Shown: piece after piece, positions 1 through 8,033 of the stretch
Numbering within the stretch: position 1 is the first letter of the stretch
Layout of the letters: every line of letters starts with the position of its first letter
Assembly (NCBI RefSeq): GCF_947495455.1
Contig: NZ_CANLZC010000048.1
Span: 1-40,520, forward strand
DNA: 40,520 nt
Source: an uncultured Shewanella sp.
GTDB taxonomy: Bacteria; Pseudomonadota; Gammaproteobacteria; Enterobacterales; Shewanellaceae
Direction of reading: 5' to 3'
Position numbers and translations under genes: made by a program
Notes under the pieces: generated by a model
Seen by the model: the letters and a program-made list of their open reading frames with translations, nothing else
Database searches by the model: none
What the model was told of the DNA's origin: nothing

Positions 1-36
1 ATCTAATACACCGGATTATTTGCTCCCAGCATACCA

Positions 37-82
37 AAATGTGACATCTCTAAATTGGGGAAATGTGACATTACTATATTGG
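37..82. repeat. imperfect 22-nt tandem repeat at left edge
   Basis: Two 22-nt copies, at 37-58 and 61-82, differ at three positions. Both begin AAATGTGACAT and end ATTGG. Spaced short repeats of this kind can mark the end of an IS21-type element, but no transposase gene is visible in the window, so this is at most an element remnant. Confidence 0.4.
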
Positions 83-766
83 ATCTACATTAGTCCTTTG
101 ATGGCTTATAAAATAACCAAGATATTCGTGATTATTTGCCAGTAAACAATTGAAAATAAATCTAATGTTGAACTCAGCAGTTTCAAGTTAGAGAGTGGTT
201 ATCCTATTAATATTAGTTGGGTAGCCAAAGAGGGAGTAAAACCAAGAGTGGATATGTTTTATTTTAACGTGGTGAACATATTTGTTAATTAACGAATGGC
301 GACTTTAGTCGAGTTGGTTAAACTGATTTAAAAACAGTTTATTAAGTATGAATGGTAAGTGTTATGTTGGCTCACAATATAAGAAAACATCTTTCAAAAG
401 GAGATGATGAATAACGAATTAAATGCCACTTAGATTTTCAAAATCCCCAAAGTACTTAACCAAAGCAGTTGAGAGACTTGCTGTGCCATGCTCCTGAATC
501 TATAGGGCAGATGGTGAAGCTTGATGCATTGATCCAAAAAATAATGTGTGGCGAGTGGATAGGTTCCAGCAAAGTATATTGCGATACTTTGGCATGGAAA
601 AAACGACATGATAGAAAACGACATGATAGAAAACGAACAAATCGCTATAACGATTAATGCATAAAATGTATTTTCTGACATCATTGTCTTTTTTTAGAAG
701 CCATAGACAGGTAAAACTGAAATACTTCGCTTTTTATTACAGTTAGAAAGTCACTAGGGGCTAATA
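83..766. other. gene-poor stretch with remnants
   Basis: No convincing gene is seen. A strong ribosome-binding site (AAAAGGAG, about 397-404) precedes a nine-codon frame that stops at 431-433, which looks like the start of a broken gene. A 62-codon frame at 469-657 has no recognisable family. It contains a 15-nt direct repeat (CGACATGATAGAAAA at 604-618 and 619-633). This stretch probably results from old insertion and deletion events next to the deamidase-like gene. Confidence 0.4.
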
Positions 767-1525
767 ATGTTGTCAGCAGTAATGAGTAAGCAAGTTGATT
801 TTGATGACTTTGATGATTTTGCATCAGATTTAGAATTAGACACTTCAAGCAATAGGATCCAAGATACCAAAGGTTTTACTGATGGTATTATTGAGCAGCA
901 AGATTTAGCGGCTGAATTTGAAAATCAAGCGAAAAAAAGCAGTATTGATGCGATTGAATATGTGGCAGCCAATTGTAATCCCAATCAAAATATTGGCATG
1001 GTCAAAAATGCGTTGAATTTCTTAATGGATTGGCAAGCGGCGTTAAATCGAAATTGTGTTTATTGTAGTAAAGCGGTTGAATTGAATTTGAATTCGCTGG
1101 TTAAAAACGATTTTGACACTTTTTTTGTTGTGAAGGAAACCAGTGAAGGGGCGTTAAGTCAAGACGTTAAGAATAAGCAGTCCTTTGGTGTGGCAAAAGA
1201 GGATGTGATGTCTACTGTATTATCGGACAAGGTGCAAGCGGGTAGCAGAGCCATTATTTATGTTCCGGTAAAAGATCAAGATTTTTCCCATGCGATGAAT
1301 TTTATTCATCATGAAAAAGGCAGTATAGTGATAGATGGTCAGTTTGGTAAAGTGTACCATCTCAATGATGAAGCAGATAAAAAGCAATTTGATGAAAAGT
1401 ATGGGACTTCAACGGATAAAGAAAGGCCTTGTACTTTATATGTAACGGGGGATGCGCCGGTTTTTGATGCTGTGAATATCGATGATGAATGGCAAGTTGT
1501 TGCACCGATCAACAATATGATATAA
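767..1525 (+). CDS. putative papain-fold (Tox-PL-like) cysteine deamidase/protease
   Basis: This is a 252-residue protein. Its first 35 residues are very acidic and Asp-rich, and no signal peptide is seen. The C-terminal two thirds carry the ordered motif set of papain-fold toxins of the Tox-PL type: R-N-C97-V-Y-C100, then G-S-R-A-I-I-Y at 159-165, then S-H175-A-M-N178, then D190-G-Q192. In that family the Cys, His and Asp form the catalytic triad. From memory, the His-Asp spacing of 15 equals that of the Shigella effector OspI (a UBC13 glutamine deamidase). The start is supported by AGGGG six bases upstream. The gene stands alone, ends at a strong bidirectional terminator, and lies beside a remnant-rich region. 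Known relatives act as secreted toxins or effectors that deamidate host or competitor proteins. The target and export route here are unknown, and no immunity gene is evident. The catalytic-family call is fairly firm; the biological role is inference. Confidence 0.7.
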   Translation: MLSAVMSKQVDFDDFDDFASDLELDTSSNRIQDTKGFTDGIIEQQDLAAEFENQAKKSSIDAIEYVAANCNPNQNIGMVKNALNFLMDWQAALNRNCVYCSKAVELNLNSLVKNDFDTFFVVKETSEGALSQDVKNKQSFGVAKEDVMSTVLSDKVQAGSRAIIYVPVKDQDFSHAMNFIHHEKGSIVIDGQFGKVYHLNDEADKKQFDEKYGTSTDKERPCTLYVTGDAPVFDAVNIDDEWQVVAPINNMI

Positions 1526-1551
1526 ATGCCTGTTTTTTATTGATTGTTTTT

Positions 1552-1585
1552 TGTAAAAGGTTGCAAGCTTTTGCAACCTTTTACA
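1552..1585. terminator. bidirectional rho-independent terminator
   Basis: A perfect 15-bp stem (TGTAAAAGGTTGCAA, loop GCTT, then its complement) has A- and T-rich flanks. It lies between the convergent deamidase-like and MBL-fold genes and can serve both. Confidence 0.85.
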
Positions 1586-1597
1586 AGAGCTAGGGGA

Positions 1598-2761
1598 TTA
1601 TGGTGATTGAACGTCCCGCCACCAAGGGTGAGTTTGGGGTAAATCATTGACTGTTAATACTTGCCCCATAATGGGAGTGAGTATAGGGATGTCCGCTTTT
1701 TCTGCAAGCGTGGTGATACGCTCAAAGGGTTCATACCAAGGGTGAAAGGCAAGATTAAAGGTGCCATTATGTATTGGCAGTAACGCGGCACCTTTGAGAT
1801 CAATATGGGCCTGCAAGCTTTGTTCCGGTGTCATGTGATTATTGGGCCATTGTTGATCATAAGCGCCGACTTCAATTAATGTCATATCAAAGGGGCCGTA
1901 ATGGTCACCTATGCGCTTAAAACCATCGAAATAACCGGAATCACCACTAAAAAAAAGCCTTGTTTTGGGTGAGGAGATCACATAAGAGGCCCACAATGAC
2001 TTATTTTTATCAAATAAGCCTCGTCCTGAAAAATGTTGTGCTGGGGTCGCAGTGATCTCTAAACCATTTAGCTTAACCGATTGCCACCAATCTAAGGTCA
2101 CTATTTTTTGACGAGGAACTTGCCACTGGCTTAATGTTTGATTAACTCCAATGGGGACAACAAACAGGGGAGTTTTATGGATTAATGCTTTAATACTGGC
2201 TTTATCTAAATGATCGTAATGGTTATGTGAAATGAGTATTCCATCCAGTGGAGGAAGCAGATCTAGTGTGATAGGTGGTTGATGAAAGCGTTTGGGGCCG
2301 ATAAAGCTCAAAGGGGATGCTCTGTCGCTAAATACAGGATCAATTAGCCATTTTTGACCATTGAGTTGTATGAAAATACTAGAATGGCCTAAGCGTATCA
2401 CAGTATCAGTCTGTAATTGGTTAAGCTGGTTTGTGCTGAGTGAATGGATGGGAATAGGATGAGTTGGAGTGCTATGTTTTTTACTTTGAGTGACAAAACG
2501 AAATAACACGGAATAAATAGATGCACTTTTAGCGAGGGTTTTATCTGTATTGCTAAAGCTTCCATCGAGATTATGATGTGTGTTTTCATAAAAAACAGTT
2601 TGCGTGATGGCCTGAGTCTCAGTACTGAGTGTTTTTGTGTTGGAAGCGTGTGGCATAAGCTGATTTGTCCCTTTGCTCAACAGAAAATGGCTATAGGCGA
2701 TAGTGGCGAGAGTGATGACAGCGATAATAGTGGCAATATAAATGAAAATTTTTAATATCAT
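1598..2761 (-). CDS. membrane-anchored MBL-fold metallohydrolase (NAPE-PLD-like)
   Basis: This 387-residue protein has one N-terminal membrane segment (about residues 4-25), so the catalytic domain is probably periplasmic. The metal site is visible as H179-N-H181-Y-D183-H184, the H-x-H-x-D-H signature of the metallo-beta-lactamase fold. It is preceded by G-H-S-S and W-L-I-D-P-V-F-S-D (about 125-146). Later family motifs include F-F-S-G-D-S-G-Y and the C-terminal P-I-H-N-G-T-F. This pattern fits the UlaG/NAPE-PLD-like branch, whose members hydrolyse phosphodiester or lactone bonds. The substrate cannot be told from sequence. The start codon lies inside a 14-nt tandem repeat. The gene converges on the deamidase-like gene and has no obvious operon partner. 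Confidence 0.85.
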   Translation of the reverse strand: MILKIFIYIATIIAVITLATIAYSHFLLSKGTNQLMPHASNTKTLSTETQAITQTVFYENTHHNLDGSFSNTDKTLAKSASIYSVLFRFVTQSKKHSTPTHPIPIHSLSTNQLNQLQTDTVIRLGHSSIFIQLNGQKWLIDPVFSDRASPLSFIGPKRFHQPPITLDLLPPLDGILISHNHYDHLDKASIKALIHKTPLFVVPIGVNQTLSQWQVPRQKIVTLDWWQSVKLNGLEITATPAQHFSGRGLFDKNKSLWASYVISSPKTRLFFSGDSGYFDGFKRIGDHYGPFDMTLIEVGAYDQQWPNNHMTPEQSLQAHIDLKGAALLPIHNGTFNLAFHPWYEPFERITTLAEKADIPILTPIMGQVLTVNDLPQTHPWWRDVQSP

Positions 2762-2793
2762 ACTCTTAATATCATACTCTTAATATCATACTA
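2752..2793. repeat. 14-nt tandem repeat (x3) spanning the MBL-gene start codon
   Basis: Three copies of TTAATATCATACTC (last base A in the third) occupy 2752-2765, 2766-2779 and 2780-2793. On the minus strand each copy supplies an ATG. The two upstream ATGs each open a five-codon frame (M-I-L-R-V) whose TGA overlaps the next ATG, so copy number would change what precedes the MBL start. Confidence 0.85.
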
Positions 2794-3122
2794 ATTAGTG
2801 TGCTGCCATTGATCTGATGCCTGTGCAGTCTTACTTAAGTTCTGTTTATTCTTTGAGTATAGTAAAAATGTTGAAGTACCCAAGACATCTAAAGTGATTG
2901 ACTAAAAATAATGTCTTATTATTTTGTCATACTTTGGTAGCATTGGTTTAATGACTTTAAAACAGTACCTTAGATAATTAGATAAGGTTATTATGTGTCT
3001 TCTTGAGTCATGCCAACTTTTGTTCAGAACTTTTTATTCAGAGCTTTTTATTCAGAGCGAGAAAGTTAATCTGGTTGGCATGTTAGTAAAAAAAAGCGCG
3101 AGTTTAAGGGAATAAATCAATC
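2794..3122. other. intergenic region with a 14-nt direct duplication
   Basis: This region separates the divergent MBL-fold and zinc-ribbon genes and must contain both promoters, but I see no clear -35/-10 pair. The 14-mer CTTTTTATTCAGAG is duplicated head to tail at 3030-3043 and 3044-3057. Confidence 0.5.
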
Positions 3123-3446
3123 ATGTTTATGGCGTCTATCATGACACGCTGTCCTCATTGTCAGAATATCGCTAACCCATTTCGTTTTATGCTGATGACG
3201 AAATGGAGGCCTTATTTATGCGCAAAATGTGGCAAGCAGTCTGCATTTTCAATGAAAGCCAATAAGATCATATCGCTCTTGAGTGTTATCGCTGGTATGG
3301 CTGCGGGCTTAGGTTATTTCGAATTTATCTCCTTTTTGGGGCAAGATGAGCAAGCTTGGTATATTGAACTTGCCACATTCATATTGGTATTTGTCGCCAT
3401 AATGACACTGGTAAAAGGGCTTTTTCTCAAGTTACGCCCCATATAA
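3123..3446 (+). CDS. small zinc-ribbon membrane protein, hypothetical
   Basis: This is a 107-residue protein. Near the N-terminus two CxxC knuckles, C-P-H-C and C-A-K-C about 22 residues apart, form a likely zinc ribbon. They are followed by two hydrophobic segments (about residues 50-72 and 82-102), so the ribbon is probably cytoplasmic on a two-helix membrane anchor. An internal ATG at 3144 would remove the first seven residues and place the ribbon at the very N-terminus. The upstream start has a weak AAGGG 12 bases away. Similar small proteins occur widely in marine gammaproteobacteria without a known function. The LysR gene follows after about 100 bases and may be separate. Confidence 0.65.
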   Translation: MFMASIMTRCPHCQNIANPFRFMLMTKWRPYLCAKCGKQSAFSMKANKIISLLSVIAGMAAGLGYFEFISFLGQDEQAWYIELATFILVFVAIMTLVKGLFLKLRPI

Positions 3447-3552
3447 CAGAGTAGCTAAATTTATATTGATGACTCTATTATTAAATTTATATACATAAAA
3501 ACGGAGAAAAGTATAATCACTTCACATTGTGTTGTATTAAGAGTGTATTGCT

Positions 3553-4434
3553 ATGTCGCCTAATCCGTTAGATATGATGACGTTTCTTGAAGTCGCCGAG
3601 GCACAAAGTTTTACTGCTGCGGCTGAAAAGCTAGGACGGACGACCTCGGCAGTCAGTCAAGCTGTAAACCGATTGGAGAAAGATCTTAATTGTCGCTTGT
3701 TTTATCGAACGACTCGCTCTTTGTCATTAACGGATGCAGGCGTGCATGCCATTTCGTATTGTCGTCAAATGCAAGATGTTTATCAGTCAGCAAAAACTAA
3801 GCTGCAAAATATTGAAAGTGAGCCTTCTGGATTATTTTCTATCACAGCTCCACATATTTTGAGTCGATCGCTCATTGTACCGACGTTAACACGCTATTGT
3901 GACATTTATCCCGATTTATCAATAAAATTGGTAACGGATGATAATCCCATCGACATTGTAGAAAAGCAGATTGATCTTTCAATCAGAATAGGAGAACCCA
4001 GTAGCGCCTCTGCTCGAATGACCAAAGTGGGCGTGTTGACAAAAGGCTTATATGCCAGCAGGGATTATGTTACTGGCAAAGGTGGCATACCAATATCATT
4101 TTCTCAGCTTGAAAATTGGGATCATATTGCCAGTGGCTGGCAAGGTTCTCCGATTATTTATACTGGGCCCGGTAAAGACAGGATAAAAATCACGCCAAGA
4201 TACACTTGTAATACAGTATATGACGTTTTAAGTTTTACCGTATCCGGTGCTGGTGTCGGTTTGCTGCCTGATGTGGCAGCCAGAGAGCATCTTCATCAAG
4301 GCGCTTTACATAAATTATGTGATTTATTTCCTGTGCCTGTTTATGCGGTTCATCAATATGAACGAAGAGCACCTTTAAAAGTCAAAAACTTTGTTTCGAT
4401 GCTCAAAGCCGAATTTAAAACTAGGCTTGATTAA
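3553..4434 (+). CDS. LysR-family transcriptional regulator
   Basis: This 293-residue protein has a typical LysR layout. An N-terminal winged helix-turn-helix covers about residues 5-65, with the hallmark A-A-E-K-L-G-R-T-T-S-A-V-S-Q-A-V-N-R-L-E-K and R-L-F-Y-R-T-T-R. It is followed by a periplasmic-binding-protein-like effector domain (about 90-290). The subgroup resembles CrgA/AaeR-type regulators that usually control nearby catabolic or redox genes. The gene converges on two arylformamidase-like hydrolases, and its stop codon overlaps theirs by four bases (4431-4434). They are the natural candidate targets, although LysR regulators are more often divergent from their targets. Confidence 0.93.
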   Translation: MSPNPLDMMTFLEVAEAQSFTAAAEKLGRTTSAVSQAVNRLEKDLNCRLFYRTTRSLSLTDAGVHAISYCRQMQDVYQSAKTKLQNIESEPSGLFSITAPHILSRSLIVPTLTRYCDIYPDLSIKLVTDDNPIDIVEKQIDLSIRIGEPSSASARMTKVGVLTKGLYASRDYVTGKGGIPISFSQLENWDHIASGWQGSPIIYTGPGKDRIKITPRYTCNTVYDVLSFTVSGAGVGLLPDVAAREHLHQGALHKLCDLFPVPVYAVHQYERRAPLKVKNFVSMLKAEFKTRLD

Positions 4435-5252
4435 TGATCACTACTAAGAAAGTTTATGATTGCATTGTTAGAACCCGCTAAATACCTCATCATACGGTAA
4501 TGGTTTGTTTGAGGCAGTATAAGCAGATGATTCTCTTTTCCATCATCAGCTAACTGCTTTGAGTAACATGATGATTGGCGAATAAACTCTGCCGTTTCAT
4601 CTTTTCCAACGCAGATCAGAATACGGCTGCTGAGTATTAAATGAGCGTAGATGGGGCTGAGCGTCTTGACATCCTCATTCGATATTTGCAAATCTGTGTT
4701 TAAATAAGAATACTTCATAGGCCCCAAATCATATAAGCCACTTAGCAATAACGTTTTCTCAATAGAAAAAGAGTGGTGATTGAATCTATCTTGTTCAAGA
4801 ATTTTGCACGCAAGAAATGCCCCGACAGAATGGCCACATAAAGTGATTTGATTAATGTTGCCATTCCATTGACTGATATTGGTCAAGATCCAAGAAAACG
4901 CCTTGAAGACTTGTTGTATGATTTCCAAGATGGTGACTTTAGGGGCGAGATCATAATTTAGCAGTACTGTCGTGTAGCCTTTTTTGACTAAATTGGCGGC
5001 GATAAAGCGATAGTCTTTTTTATCGAGTGCTTTAAAATAGCCACCATGTATGAAGACAAAAACAGGGGCGTTGGCAGACGGTGCAGCAAAAATATCCAAT
5101 TTTTGCCCTCTTGTGTTTCCGTAAGGAACATCAAGATCGCATTGCAGGTGCTTGCATGTGATATAGCTCTGTAAGCGATTAATGGCTAAATAATAAGGGC
5201 GAGAGCGATAAATTTTCTTTAGATCAAATTGCTCATCATAATTTTGCTTCAT
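4431..5252 (-). CDS. alpha/beta hydrolase, arylformamidase-like (distal copy)
   Basis: This 273-residue cytoplasmic protein has no signal peptide. The oxyanion-hole motif H-G-G-Y is followed by D-K-K-D-Y-R-F-I-A, then N-Y-D-L-A-P. The nucleophile elbow is G-H-S-V-G, and late Asp/His candidates lie in G-K-D-E-T-A-E and Q-T-N-H-Y. The order V-P-Y-G...L-D-I-F...H-G-G, with a short cap, is that of kynurenine formamidase/BD-FAE-type carboxylesterases. The gene starts 28 bases after the stop of the upstream homologue, so the two are probably one transcript. No kynureninase or tryptophan dioxygenase gene is nearby, so a general esterase or amidase role is as likely as kynurenine formamidase. Confidence 0.8.
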   Translation of the reverse strand: MKQNYDEQFDLKKIYRSRPYYLAINRLQSYITCKHLQCDLDVPYGNTRGQKLDIFAAPSANAPVFVFIHGGYFKALDKKDYRFIAANLVKKGYTTVLLNYDLAPKVTILEIIQQVFKAFSWILTNISQWNGNINQITLCGHSVGAFLACKILEQDRFNHHSFSIEKTLLLSGLYDLGPMKYSYLNTDLQISNEDVKTLSPIYAHLILSSRILICVGKDETAEFIRQSSCYSKQLADDGKENHLLILPQTNHYRMMRYLAGSNNAIINFLSSDH

Positions 5253-5280
5253 GTGAATGTCTTCTTTTATCGTTCTTCTT

Positions 5281-6183
5281 TTATAGTCGCTTCAAAATAT
5301 ACTGGAATAACTCATCATTGGTATCGATTAAAGACTCTATCATGCTGACATGATCTTTGCCGTCCAGAACTTTCATTCGACATTGTTCATTTTGCTTAAT
5401 GAGTCGTTGTTGGTATTCCTTGGTTTGTCGAAAAAATTCGGCGGTATCATATTCCGGTAGCACTAAATAGAGGGGAGGAAGATCCCTATCATCAGATGCT
5501 TTTGAATGCAGCAAGGGGCTGACCGATTGCGCTTGTTCTTGAGTCATGCCTATTTCATCATTGATGTAACTATTCACTAATTCCGTTAAATCAAACAGCC
5601 CTGCAAGAGAAAATGCGCTAGAGAGTAAATTAACCACTGCTTTAGAAACACCATATTGGCTTTGCCAATCAATATTTCGCAGTAAGCTGACGAGTTGCCC
5701 GCCTGCGGAGTGGCCTACTAGGACGATTTTTTTCGCCCCCTTTTTTTCTGCTTCTTTAAATATTTCAAGCATGGCATATTCAAGCTGTTTGGCTATGGAT
5801 CCCATAGGATCGTCATTAGTCCAATTTTGTGCCAAAGTGTAGGCTGGAATATACACGGCAGCACCAGCATGATTAAAGGGCTTGGCAATGTACGAGAACA
5901 TGTCTTTTGAAAACCACTGCCACCAGCCACCATGAATATAAACAATGATGGTGGCGTTATTGGGAATGTGATTGGGCCTGAAAACGTCAATATTTTCTTT
6001 CATTCCACGATAGGAATAGGGGATAGAATATAACTCATTATCCTTTAGGCTTTCCTTGTATGCTTTGCTGTGACTTTCGCAAAATGTGATATGAGCGGGA
6101 ATACATTCATTCGGTGTGATACGAGGTGTCCAAAGGGTGGGGTTAAGTTGATAGTCGAGCATTGCTTGCTTATGTTCAATCAT
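5281..6183 (-). CDS. alpha/beta hydrolase, arylformamidase-like (proximal copy)
   Basis: This 300-residue protein is homologous to the next gene in the operon. Its N-terminus has the L-D-Y-Q-L-N-P...W-T-P-R element common in arylformamidases. It is followed by I-P-Y-S-Y and D-V-F-R-P, then the oxyanion motif H-G-G-W-W-Q, the nucleophile elbow G-H-S-A-G-G, and a C-terminal D-G-K-D-H-V-S-M that supplies the probable catalytic His. An AGGAGA ribosome-binding site lies eight bases upstream. It is the first gene of a two-gene operon, with an inverted repeat about 115 bases upstream. The fold and serine-hydrolase chemistry are clear. The substrate is inferred only from family resemblance. Confidence 0.83.
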   Translation of the reverse strand: MIEHKQAMLDYQLNPTLWTPRITPNECIPAHITFCESHSKAYKESLKDNELYSIPYSYRGMKENIDVFRPNHIPNNATIIVYIHGGWWQWFSKDMFSYIAKPFNHAGAAVYIPAYTLAQNWTNDDPMGSIAKQLEYAMLEIFKEAEKKGAKKIVLVGHSAGGQLVSLLRNIDWQSQYGVSKAVVNLLSSAFSLAGLFDLTELVNSYINDEIGMTQEQAQSVSPLLHSKASDDRDLPPLYLVLPEYDTAEFFRQTKEYQQRLIKQNEQCRMKVLDGKDHVSMIESLIDTNDELFQYILKRL

Positions 6184-6578
6184 GATTTATTCTCCTAGTG
6201 CATTATTTTTAGATGGCACATTCAGGTCAGGCCAACTCAAAGTGTTGAGCTATTTTATGATGAGGCACTAGAGTGAAAAACCCATTTTGTTTAAAATAAT
6301 TATTAAGATATACTTAATAATGTTGGTCATTCATTTCAGTCTATTGATTGGCATAATAAAGTAGTGGGTATACTTTTTTGAGGCTCAAAAAGTCAAACTC
6401 TGAAAGCGTGAATGAATTCGTTGCTACTGCTTATCGCTAATCATTTTACGAGGCAGATGAGCTTTAAAGAATAAAATGGTATTTTAATCAGAACTATCTT
6501 ACATAAATCACCTAGGCTCTCGACATAATCAGCTACACTTAAAACAGAATAAAACCACTTTATAAAGACTGTTATTTC
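6184..6578. other. divergent promoter region
   Basis: No gene is seen in these 395 bases. They separate the minus-strand hydrolase operon from the plus-strand exported-protein cluster and so must drive both. The only marked structure is the inverted repeat at 6299-6321. Confidence 0.5.
6299..6321. promoter_or_regulatory. perfect inverted repeat, candidate operator
   Basis: Nine-base arms ATTATTAAG and CTTAATAAT are separated by ATATA. The size suits a dimeric regulator site, and it contains the T-N11-A layout of LysR-type sites. It lies 116 bases upstream of the proximal hydrolase start. Which regulator binds, if any, is unknown. Confidence 0.4.
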
Positions 6579-6998
6579 ATGAAAAAATACTTGTTTTTTA
6601 TGTTATGCATGACTAGCTTTTATTCAACAGGAAAACCATGTGATATGCCTAAGACATTAGATGGCTTACAGTTTTTATTTTCTTTTAGTGAGGAGTTTGG
6701 TCATTTCGATCCCGATCCAATGGATCTCATTAGAACTAATTTCAAAAAGCATACCTTTGAAATAGAAAGTATTAAAAATGATTACCAATTTATAGGGGAA
6801 TATTATTATATTCACTTAGGGAAAGGTCTGGCTAAGCTAACGGCAAGACAAATACTCGGTAATGAAATCATCCGTTACAGCATTGCTTTTTCATGTAATA
6901 GCAATGGCTCAGGTTTTTATATTTATAGTCAGATGATTGGTCCTAGGCCTCCTAATATTAAACAAAATATAGGCAGTTATGTGATCCTGAATCTTTAA
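6579..6998 (+). CDS. small exported protein, tandem family member 1
   Basis: This 139-residue protein has a signal peptide (residues 1 to about 19). The mature part starts near P-C-D-M-P-K-T-L. A second conserved cysteine occurs mid-protein (A-F-S-C), and the C-terminal block is G-F-Y-I-Y-S-Q...P-N-I-K-Q-N-I-G-S-Y-V-I. The same three landmarks recur in the next three genes. The two cysteines could form a periplasmic disulfide, and the alternating hydrophobic pattern suggests a small beta-rich domain. I do not recognise the family. This is the most divergent of the four copies and the only one separated from the next by more than 100 bases. Confidence 0.75.
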   Translation: MKKYLFFMLCMTSFYSTGKPCDMPKTLDGLQFLFSFSEEFGHFDPDPMDLIRTNFKKHTFEIESIKNDYQFIGEYYYIHLGKGLAKLTARQILGNEIIRYSIAFSCNSNGSGFYIYSQMIGPRPPNIKQNIGSYVILNL

Positions 6999-7130
6999 AA
7001 AATAAGGGTTAATGAAAATCAATAAACTATACTCAAATCAACACATTTGTTCATAGATGTATTCATTATAGGGTTATTAAGTGATAACGATGATAAATAA
7101 AACCCCCTTTACTGTAATCGGTATACTGTT

Positions 7131-7556
7131 ATGAAGAAATTAGTATTTATATTTTTTTTGTACCTGATTAAACTCGATTTCAGTTACGCAAGTGACTGTC
7201 AATTGCCGAAAAAATTGGATGATCTTGTGATGTTACTGCGTGTAGACGGTATTTACACACCAACTAACCCTTTAGCTGATACCGTGCATCAATATAAATT
7301 CCATTCTGATAACAACACCTTTATGGTCACTATTCTTAACACTAAAGAAGTTTTTTCAGGTGTTTATGAATATGAATACTTTGATCCCCAACTTACTCGC
7401 ATTAATTTTACTTATGGTAAGGCACAAACACTCACCATATATTCCATCAGCCTTGTTTGTGAAACCCAACGGGTTGGATATTTTATTTTTAGCCAATCAC
7501 AAGGTGCGATAAAACCTAATGTCAGGCAGAATACTGGAGTTTATGTGATTGAATAA
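7131..7556 (+). CDS. small exported protein, tandem family member 2
   Basis: This 141-residue protein has a signal peptide (about residues 1-20) with likely cleavage before S-D-C-Q-L-P. It shares C-x-L-P-K-x-L near the mature N-terminus, a central F-S-G-V-Y-E-Y, a second cysteine in S-L-V-C-E-T, and the terminal block Y-F-I-F-S-Q...K-P-N-V-R-Q-N-T-G-V-Y-V-I. The ribosome-binding site is weak. A 130-base gap precedes the gene, and the next copy follows after 18 bases, so copies 2-4 look like one transcript. Function is unknown; the protein is probably periplasmic or secreted. Confidence 0.78.
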   Translation: MKKLVFIFFLYLIKLDFSYASDCQLPKKLDDLVMLLRVDGIYTPTNPLADTVHQYKFHSDNNTFMVTILNTKEVFSGVYEYEYFDPQLTRINFTYGKAQTLTIYSISLVCETQRVGYFIFSQSQGAIKPNVRQNTGVYVIE

Positions 7557-7574
7557 TCACAATGGATAACACGG

Positions 7575-8027
7575 ATGAAAAAATATAACGCTATATATTG
7601 GCTCTTTTTAAGTCATACATTATTGACATTGCCTGCTTATGCCGGTATTCAACACTGTGATTTTCCTGATAATTTAACTAATATACGCATTATATTGCAA
7701 ATTAATAGTATGCATAATTCCACAACGGCTGAAACCAGTTATTTAAGATCACTGACTTTTACTGAAACACATATTCAAGATATGAATATGACAACAGGTA
7801 AAACCAATCAGGGAACTTATCAATATGTTAAGCTGGCTAAAGGCATAGGTTTAATTTCTGTCATATTAACTCAGGGGCCAGAGCAAGCTATTTATAAAGA
7901 CTTATTCGTTTGTAAAACAAGTTTGGAAGGTAAATTTATTTTTAGTCAACGCAAAGGCACTATCAAACCTGATTTAAGACAGGATATTGGCTCTTATGTT
8001 ATACAGTCTCCTTTTCCAGAGGAATAG
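7575..8027 (+). CDS. small exported protein, tandem family member 3
   Basis: This 150-residue protein has a signal peptide ending near L-P-A-Y-A-G. It shares the paralogous pattern H-C-D-F-P-D-N-L, a central N-Q-G-T-Y-Q-Y, a second cysteine in F-V-C-K-T and the block F-I-F-S-Q-R-K-G...K-P-D-L-R-Q-D-I-G-S-Y-V-I. A short extra tail (S-P-F-P-E-E) follows. It lies 18 bases after copy 2 and six bases before copy 4, consistent with translational linkage. Function is unknown. Confidence 0.78.
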   Translation: MKKYNAIYWLFLSHTLLTLPAYAGIQHCDFPDNLTNIRIILQINSMHNSTTAETSYLRSLTFTETHIQDMNMTTGKTNQGTYQYVKLAKGIGLISVILTQGPEQAIYKDLFVCKTSLEGKFIFSQRKGTIKPDLRQDIGSYVIQSPFPEE

Positions 8028-8033
8028 TTTAAA

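Noticed and set aside
430..684. 84-codon minus-strand frame with a hydrophobic N-terminus
   Set aside because: No ribosome-binding site or recognisable family. Part of its hydrophobic run comes from the antisense of a 15-nt repeat.
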